Positions 58,968 through 64,000 of a DNA stretch of 64,000 nt are shown in pieces. Under the pieces are notes generated by a model that ran no database searches, was not told the origin of the DNA, and saw only the letters and a list, made by a program, of their open reading frames with translations. The position numbers were made by a program, and so were the translations under genes. This stretch comes from Hymenobacter chitinivorans DSM 11115 (lineage in GTDB: Bacteria > Bacteroidota > Bacteroidia > Cytophagales > Hymenobacteraceae): NCBI RefSeq assembly GCF_002797555.1, contig NZ_PGFA01000002.1, positions 682,001 to 746,000 of the forward strand, in the 5' to 3' direction. The number at the start of each line of letters is the position of its first letter. Within the stretch, counting starts at the first letter, position 1.

Positions 58968-58984
58968 ACTTTGAAATACAAAGT
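58968..58984. promoter_or_regulatory. Inferred operator ACTTTG-N5-CAAAGT before the DUF4173 gene
   Basis: Six-base arms (58968-58973 and 58979-58984) around AAATA, in the TATACTTTG promoter-like region 20 nt before the start codon at 59005. It matches the site at 57974-57988 in arms and spacing. Confidence 0.6.
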
Positions 58985-59004
58985 TCTTTTAAAATAAAAT
59001 AGTC

Positions 59005-60615
59005 ATGACTACCCTAACCTCCGCGGCGGCCCAGTGGCCGGCCGCCAGCCGCCCGGCGGCCACGCCTTTCCCGCTCACGGCCCTGCAAAAGCTGCTGCTG
59101 CCGGTGGGCGCCATCCTGTTCGACGTTTTGTTCTGGCAGGAGCGCATGGCCCTGAATATGCTGCTTTACACCGCGTTTATCATCGGGGGCGTGCTGGCCG
59201 GCCTGCCCCGGCACGCGGCCGGGTGGCGCTCGGGCTACTTCTGGCTCACGCTGGGCGGTACCGTACTCAGCGCCCTGATGGTGGCCATCTACGGCTCGGG
59301 GGCGGCTCAGCTAAGCGCCGTAGCTTCCCTGGCCGTGTGGCTGGGCTACGTCAACCAGGCCCACCTCAAGCTGGTGGGCTACGCCCTGCTCACGGGCCTC
59401 GCCAACCTGCTGCCGGCCGCCCAGCGCCTGACGCAGCTGGTGCGCCTGCCCCAGAACCTGGAAGGCCGCCTGAGCCGCACCCGTTACTACGGCCGCCTGC
59501 TGGTGGTGCCGGTGGGGGCTCTGCTGGTGTTTCACGTGCTCTTCGTCATTGCCAACCCCAAGTATAAGGCCTTGACCAGCCGGGCGCTGGACCTGGTCGG
59601 GCAGTTTTTTGACCTGCTCTTCGCCCGGCTGTCGGTGCCCCACCTGCTGTTTTTCGGGTTGGGCCTGGTGCTTACGGCCGGCGCCGTGCTTATCATTCCG
59701 GTGCATTTCTTTGCCGACCACGAGTCGCGCTTTGGGGAGTTTGTGCGCCGTGGCCGGGACCGGGTGGCTTCGTTTGCCGTGCGCCGCCCCGATTTTCGCG
59801 CCAAGTCGTTCGGGATGCTCGACTTGCGCCGCGAGTACCTGATGGCCCTGAGTCTGGTCGGCCTGGTCAACGTGCTGCTGCTGGTCGTTAACGTCATCGA
59901 CATCCGCTGGATCTGGTTTGGCTTTGTGCCGGCTAAGGGCTTCGACTTAACGCAGTTTGTGCACGAGGGTACCTACGTGCTGATTTTGAGCATACTGGTG
60001 GCCATGGGCATCGTGCTGTGGTTTTTCCGCCGCAACCTGAATTTCTACCAGCCCGGCTTGCCCACGCTGCGCCGCGCCGCCACGGTGTGGGTGCTGCAAA
60101 ACGCAGTGCTGGCCATCTCAGTGGGCCTGCGCAACTACTACTACATCCAGTACACGGGGCTGGCCTACAAGCGGATTGGGGTGTATGGCTTTCTGCTGCT
60201 GACTTTCTTCGGCTTGGCCACCGTGCTGCTCAAGATCTGGCAGCGCCGCTCGGCTTATGCGCTATTTCGCCTCAATGCCCTGGCCGCCTACGCCGTGATG
60301 GTGCTGCTGGCCTGCGGCAACTGGGAAATCTGGATTGCGCGCTACAACCTGCAGCCGCGCTTTGCCGAAATCGACTACGGCTTCCTGCTCGACATGCCCG
60401 ACCGGGTGCTGCCCGAACTGGCTGCCCACCAGGCCTTGCTCTCGGGCCGCCGCCTGGTGCAGGAAAACGACTACAACACCTGGATTCCGCTGCCCGAAGC
60501 CGACGCCCGGCAGCAGCTGGCGGGCCGCATCCGGCAGTTTCGGGCCCAGCGCCACTGGCCCAGCTACACCTGGGCCGACTACCAAGCCTACCAGCAGCTG
60601 AGCGGCCGTGAATAG
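59005..60615 (+). CDS. DUF4173 (DUF4153-related) membrane protein
   Basis: 536 aa polytopic membrane protein with about 12 helices. DUF4173 signature WIWFGFVPAKGFDLTQFVHE, GTYVLILSILVAMGIVLWFF and LRNYYYIQYTGLAYKRIGVY. The last 110 residues are soluble (WEIWIARYNLQPRFAEIDYG, LPEADARQQLAGRI). Function unknown. The inferred operator upstream places it under the winged-helix regulator at 58652. The next gene overlaps it by 8 nt. Confidence 0.87.
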   Translation: MTTLTSAAAQWPAASRPAATPFPLTALQKLLLPVGAILFDVLFWQERMALNMLLYTAFIIGGVLAGLPRHAAGWRSGYFWLTLGGTVLSALMVAIYGSGAAQLSAVASLAVWLGYVNQAHLKLVGYALLTGLANLLPAAQRLTQLVRLPQNLEGRLSRTRYYGRLLVVPVGALLVFHVLFVIANPKYKALTSRALDLVGQFFDLLFARLSVPHLLFFGLGLVLTAGAVLIIPVHFFADHESRFGEFVRRGRDRVASFAVRRPDFRAKSFGMLDLRREYLMALSLVGLVNVLLLVVNVIDIRWIWFGFVPAKGFDLTQFVHEGTYVLILSILVAMGIVLWFFRRNLNFYQPGLPTLRRAATVWVLQNAVLAISVGLRNYYYIQYTGLAYKRIGVYGFLLLTFFGLATVLLKIWQRRSAYALFRLNALAAYAVMVLLACGNWEIWIARYNLQPRFAEIDYGFLLDMPDRVLPELAAHQALLSGRRLVQENDYNTWIPLPEADARQQLAGRIRQFRAQRHWPSYTWADYQAYQQLSGRE

Positions 60616-60985
60616 CTTTTGGAACTCTGCTACGGCCGCCGTTACCCGCAGCTGCCTGCACTCCGTGGCCCTAACGGTGGGTTGCGTGGTCGGCTGGCTA
60701 GCCTTGTACCAGCTGGGTTTGGCCCTGGGTATCGGGTCCAACCTGGGCGAAGTGCTGGCCCTGCTCAGCTTTTTGGCAACTCACCTGCTGATCTGGAAAT
60801 ACGGCGTGTTTCGGCAGTGGCGCCAGCTCAGCCCCCACCTTCCCCAAGCAGCCCAGTGGTTGTTTGTGCTCAGCCTGGCCTGGAATGTTGCTCTGGTGGG
60901 CTTTCAGCTGCTGAGTCTGCTGCTCATGGTGCTCGGCCTGGCCTTAGCCCTGGATACTTCCCCGCCCACGCCGGGCTATAACTAA
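60608..60985 (+). CDS. Hypothetical membrane protein
   Basis: 125 aa, start GTG 60608, 8 nt inside the preceding gene, which points to coupling. Three hydrophobic helices (VALTVGCVVGWLALYQLGLA, EVLALLSFLATHLLIW, WLFVLSLAWNVALVGFQLLS). Function unknown; probably part of the DUF4173 operon. Confidence 0.65.
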   Translation: MNSFWNSATAAVTRSCLHSVALTVGCVVGWLALYQLGLALGIGSNLGEVLALLSFLATHLLIWKYGVFRQWRQLSPHLPQAAQWLFVLSLAWNVALVGFQLLSLLLMVLGLALALDTSPPTPGYN

Positions 60986-61040
60986 TTGAAAAGCTGGTCG
61001 ATGTGCGCACTGACCCCGGCTAACATTCCTCACAACGCTT

Positions 61041-61286
61041 ATGAATCCTCTTGCCCAATTCGGGCTTAGCCTGCTGCTGTTGCTGCTCTGCGTGGGTGGC
61101 GTGCTGGTGCTGGCCCTGGTACTGGCCTGGCAGGAGCGGGCCGCCGCCCCCGACGTGCGCCGCCAGCGCCTGCTCTGCCTGGTGCTGCCCGTGGCCAGCG
61201 CCGTGCTAGCCCTCATGCTCGGGGCCGTGTTTCTGCTCATGGCCATCTGGTCGCCCCAGGGGCCCGACATCCTGGCCAGTCTCTAA
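61041..61286 (+). CDS. Small membrane protein, two helices
   Basis: 81 aa: a Leu-rich first helix (LAQFGLSLLLLLLCVGGVLV), a charged loop (WQERAAAPDVRRQR) and a second helix (CLVLPVASAVLALMLGAVFL). Function unknown. Spaced 55 nt from the preceding gene. Confidence 0.6.
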   Translation: MNPLAQFGLSLLLLLLCVGGVLVLALVLAWQERAAAPDVRRQRLLCLVLPVASAVLALMLGAVFLLMAIWSPQGPDILASL

Positions 61287-61435
61287 CGATTTTTCGACGA
61301 TGGAAAGTCAAGGCGCAAAGGCCGGTGGCCACCCCCGGCTGGGCGCGCTCAGTGGTATCCAAATCGGTTATGGTTCAACCTAGTAAAACAAGCTGCCCAA
61401 TGTCCTCAACTAGTAATCCTAGCGAGCTAAAGAAA

Positions 61436-61819
61436 ATGATGCTGGCTTCAACTGCACCCCTACAATGGCCTTCCGCGGGCCGCAGCCTCGGCATTCTGGT
61501 GGCCGTATCGGCCGTGCTCTGGCTTTGGCTGCAGCTGCCCGACTGGTACCGGGCCGGCCACTCCGCCACCGAAACCGGACAGTGGCTCACCGCGCTGGTG
61601 TATAACGACTGGACGGCCCTGGCCCTGATGCTGGCGGCTAATGCGCTGGTGGCCCGCTACGCCACCGGGCCCATGTGGCGACTGGGCCACAGCATCGAGC
61701 TGCAGGGTATGCGCGGGGCCTTCGTCTTCGTGCTGAGCTTATTGTTTCACCTGGTCGTGAGCGGCTGCGGACTGGCAGTGCTGGTGCTGGGCAGTGGCTG
61801 GCTCGAAACCGGGGCATGA
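61436..61819 (+). CDS. Hypothetical membrane protein
   Basis: About 127 aa from the ATG at 61436; starts at 61400, 61370 or GTG 61325 are also possible. I prefer 61436 because AAAGAAA precedes it and the upstream part is Ser/Lys-rich with no features. Three helices (LGILVAVSAVLWLWLQL, ALALMLAANALVARY, AFVFVLSLLFHLVVSGCGLA). Its stop overlaps the next start (ATGA). Function unknown. Confidence 0.55.
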   Translation: MMLASTAPLQWPSAGRSLGILVAVSAVLWLWLQLPDWYRAGHSATETGQWLTALVYNDWTALALMLAANALVARYATGPMWRLGHSIELQGMRGAFVFVLSLLFHLVVSGCGLAVLVLGSGWLETGA

Positions 61820-62151
61820 GCGCGCTGCTTCGCTTGGTGCAGCTCGTTCTGCGCATTGCCCCGCAGCGGCTGTGGTGGGTGCTGGCCAGCTTGGTTTTTA
61901 GCTTGGCCAATCTGGTATTTAGCCGCGAAATCTGGCCGAATACACCCGTGGCAACTGTGGTCTTCACTATGTGGGCCATTGGCTGCGGCATACTGCTGCC
62001 CTGGCTGGCGGCGCGGGTGGCCTGGTTGGTTGCCGAGGAGGTGGAAAGCTTTTTCTGGAAAGCTCTGTGGCGCCTAGCGGCAATTGTTGGCTACGGAGGA
62101 GCAGCCCTGCTCTCCCTGGTGGGTATCATTGCGGTGCTGATAAAGCTTTGA
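61816..62151 (+). CDS. Hypothetical membrane protein, translationally coupled
   Basis: 111 aa from ATG 61816 in an ATGA overlap with the previous gene. Three helices (LWWVLASLVFSLANLVF, VATVVFTMWAIGCGILLPWL, IVGYGGAALLSLVGIIAVLI). Function unknown. Confidence 0.6.
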   Translation: MSALLRLVQLVLRIAPQRLWWVLASLVFSLANLVFSREIWPNTPVATVVFTMWAIGCGILLPWLAARVAWLVAEEVESFFWKALWRLAAIVGYGGAALLSLVGIIAVLIKL

Positions 62152-62229
62152 GGAGCGGGGCGGAGGCTTCCCGCAAAAGCAGCAAATTTCTTTAGCTTAC
62201 GGCTCCACCCGCCCATCTTACTCCGCTCT

Positions 62230-62646
62230 ATGGCCCGTACTGCGCTACTCGTTCTTCTCTTGCTGGCCTTGGTTATTGAGCTGGTGCTCACCATCGGGGG
62301 CTTCGTGGCCCCCGATCTGCTGCTCACCAAATTCGGGGTCGGAGCCAATCCGGATACGCGTTTTATGGCCTTTGCCCTGGCCTGGCTGCTGCTGTTCGTG
62401 TCCCTGGTCGATGCCCTGGCTTTGTGGCAGGTGTGGCAACGGCAGCCGCACTACGCCACGCTGTGCTATCTGTTGGGAATCTGGTGGATAGGCATCGGCC
62501 TGGGCCTGTACCTGGGCTACGGCCGCCTCGACAATCTGCTGCTGGACACGGGCAAAGGGCTGCTCATCGTGCTGGCTACTTGGCGTAGCCGCCGGGCCGC
62601 GGAGCTGAACCTTAGGGCCCAACCAGGGCAAATAGCTGCCGAGTAA
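62230..62646 (+). CDS. Hypothetical four-helix membrane protein
   Basis: 138 aa with four hydrophobic helices (ALLVLLLLALVIELVLTIGG, FMAFALAWLLLFVSLVDALA, YLLGIWWIGIGLGLYLGYG, KGLLIVLATW). The pattern recalls DUF4345-like four-helix proteins but the match is not firm. Function unknown. Confidence 0.6.
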   Translation: MARTALLVLLLLALVIELVLTIGGFVAPDLLLTKFGVGANPDTRFMAFALAWLLLFVSLVDALALWQVWQRQPHYATLCYLLGIWWIGIGLGLYLGYGRLDNLLLDTGKGLLIVLATWRSRRAAELNLRAQPGQIAAE

Positions 62647-62681
62647 TGGCGCTGCCCGCTTATCGGGCCGCCGCTAACTGG

Positions 62682-62689
62682 TATATTTG
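62682..62689 (+). promoter_or_regulatory. -7 promoter element of the PBP1A gene
   Basis: TATATTTG, exact consensus match, 49 nt before the ATG at 62739. Confidence 0.6.
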
Positions 62690-62738
62690 CACTTCAGTTG
62701 CCGGGAGCTCAGGCTCCTCCTGACTATATCTGTCCCGA

Positions 62739-64000
62739 ATGTCCGCTTCCGAACAACCGAAACCCACCCCGACTACTGCCCCCAAGCGCCGTTGGCCCAA
62801 CCGTATTGCGCGGGCTGCCTGGGCTATTTTCGTGGTGTCGGTCGGCGTTTTTCTGCTGTACCCCATCCTGGTAAAAAGCAACTTCTTGTTTTTGTTCGGC
62901 AAGTCGCCGAGTCTGGAAGAAATGGAAAGCCCCAAAGTAGAGCAGGCCTCCGAGCTGTATACTGCCGACGGCGTACTGCTGGGCAAATACTTTCGGGAAA
63001 ACCGCTCCCCGGTGCCGTTCAACCAGATTTCGCCGGTGCTGGTCAAGGCCCTTGTCGCCACCGAAGACATCCGCTTCTACGAGCATTCCGGCATTGACCT
63101 CACGGCTCTGGCCCGGGCCGTGGCCGGCGGGGGCCGCAACGGCGGCGGCTCGACCATCACCCAGCAGCTGGCCAAAAACCTCTACAAAACCCGCCGTGGC
63201 GAGCGGGGCCTGCTTGGTCACATCCCGTTGGTCAGCACCCTGATCAGCAAAACCAAGGAGTGGCTCACGGCCGTGGAGCTGGAAAAGCGCTATACCAAGG
63301 AGGAAATTCTGCGGATGTACCTCAACACCGTGGAGTACGGTTCCCAGGCCTTCGGCATCAAAGTCGCGGCCAAAACCTTTTTTAATACTTCTCCCGACAG
63401 CCTTAAGCCCGAACAGGCCGCTATGCTGGTGGGCATGCTCAATAACCCCACGGCCTTCAACCCGCGCTTCCACCCCGAAACCGCCCTCAAGCGCCGCAAC
63501 CTGGTGCTGGAGCGGATGGGCCAGGCTGGCGTGCTGACGGCCAAAGCCACCGACTCGCTCCAGCAGCAGCCCATTGCCCTGCAGTACCGCGTCGAGAAGC
63601 ACATCGACGGGCCCGATACCTATTTCCGCGGGGCCGTCAGCCAGTTCGTGAACAAGTGGTGCGAGGCCAACGGCTACGATATGTACCGCGACGGCCTGAA
63701 AATCTACACCACCATCGACTCGCGGATGCAGGCCCACGCCGAGGATGCCGTGCAGGACCGCATGAAAAAGCTGCAGCAGCAGTTCGACCGGTTCTGGCGC
63801 AACCGCGGCGGCAACCCCTGGGTCGATGACGAGGGCAAGGAAATTCCCGGCTTTATCGAAACCCAGATCAAGCGCACCGAGCTCTATAAGGAGCTGGCCG
63901 CCCGCTACAAGGGCCAGCCCGCCCGCCTCGACTCGGCCCTGCACGCCAAGCGGCCCATGAAGGTCTTCACCTGGAAGGGCGACGGCGACACGACGCTGGT
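62739..64000 (+). CDS. Class A penicillin-binding protein (PBP1A type), 5' part
   Basis: First 420 codons; the gene leaves the window. A cytosolic basic N-terminus and one membrane helix (ARAAWAIFVVSVGVFLLYPI) lead to the GT51 glycosyltransferase domain with catalytic E109 in VATEDIRFYEHSGID, GGSTITQQLAKNLYKTRRGE and KRYTKEEILRMYLNTVEYGS. The start of the transpeptidase half (TYFRGAVSQFVNKWCEANGY, YTTIDSRMQ) is seen; the SxxK site lies beyond the edge. It polymerises and crosslinks peptidoglycan. Confidence 0.92.
   Translation, partial: MSASEQPKPTPTTAPKRRWPNRIARAAWAIFVVSVGVFLLYPILVKSNFLFLFGKSPSLEEMESPKVEQASELYTADGVLLGKYFRENRSPVPFNQISPVLVKALVATEDIRFYEHSGIDLTALARAVAGGGRNGGGSTITQQLAKNLYKTRRGERGLLGHIPLVSTLISKTKEWLTAVELEKRYTKEEILRMYLNTVEYGSQAFGIKVAAKTFFNTSPDSLKPEQAAMLVGMLNNPTAFNPRFHPETALKRRNLVLERMGQAGVLTAKATDSLQQQPIALQYRVEKHIDGPDTYFRGAVSQFVNKWCEANGYDMYRDGLKIYTTIDSRMQAHAEDAVQDRMKKLQQQFDRFWRNRGGNPWVDDEGKEIPGFIETQIKRTELYKELAARYKGQPARLDSALHAKRPMKVFTWKGDGDTTL

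Overview
This window comes from a GC-rich Bacteroidota chromosome and looks most like Hymenobacter or a close relative (Hymenobacteraceae, Cytophagales). The evidence is the gene set: a TonB-dependent receptor with a carboxypeptidase-like N-terminal domain, several OmpA-family peptidoglycan-binding proteins, a gliding-type SHILGG surface protein, DUF4252, DUF4184, DUF4173 and GbsR-type proteins, and a Rho factor with a very long disordered insert. Promoters of the Bacteroidota type (-7 box TAnnTTTG, sometimes a TTG about 19-20 nt upstream) are common, and Shine-Dalgarno sequences are mostly absent. The species call is inference from protein character only. I saw no insertion sequence, prophage, CRISPR array or rRNA. 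It reads as core chromosome sprinkled with small palindromic repeats.

Layout. 1-6.1 kb: start of a secreted surface protein, an OmpA lipoprotein, class I aldolase, AccD and a tandem pair of glycine-zipper OmpA proteins. 6.2-13.5 kb: endonuclease III-like protein, a lipoprotein, a radical SAM enzyme, gamma-carbonic anhydrase, a CorC/HlyC-type CBS protein and a DsbD. 13.6-14.2 kb holds no protein gene but a minus-strand RNA unit: promoter, a tRNA-like cloverleaf with a 46-nt variable region and a pyrimidine-only anticodon loop, then two hairpins with identical 10-nt loops and a T-run. 14.2-20.3 kb: Lrp/AsnC regulator, MORN/TonB protein, thioredoxin, a GbsR regulator that appears to share an operator with a TIGR01777 epimerase, and two DUF2382 stress proteins. 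20.3-29.5 kb: DnaE, a desaturase and peptidoglycan-active LysM proteins. 29.7-41.5 kb: TonB-dependent receptor, O-methyltransferase, DUF4184, a stand-alone SRA protein, M16 peptidase, heptosyltransferase, aminopeptidase P, an OprF-like protein and a broken esterase.

41.7-54.2 kb: lipoproteins, an EVE protein, a PolX-like protein whose polymerase aspartates are gone, a second heptosyltransferase carrying an in-frame 8-nt repeat, OsmC, small zinc proteins, SerS and Rho. 54.2-64 kb: FrnE-like DsbA, a methyltransferase/UbiA pair, and a block of small membrane proteins led by a winged-helix regulator with matching CTTTG-N5-CAAAG sites in front of its own operon and the DUF4173 operon. The window ends inside a class A penicillin-binding protein.

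Themes. Cell-envelope upkeep dominates (OmpA proteins, lytic transglycosylase, PBP1A, heptosyltransferases, TonB receptor, DsbD). The least ordinary items are the tRNA-like RNA unit, a set of five inverted-repeat elements with unrelated short-tandem arms, two inferred operator pairs, and three promoter-to-ATG arrangements that predict leaderless mRNAs. Product calls rest on motif recognition by eye; no database search was run.
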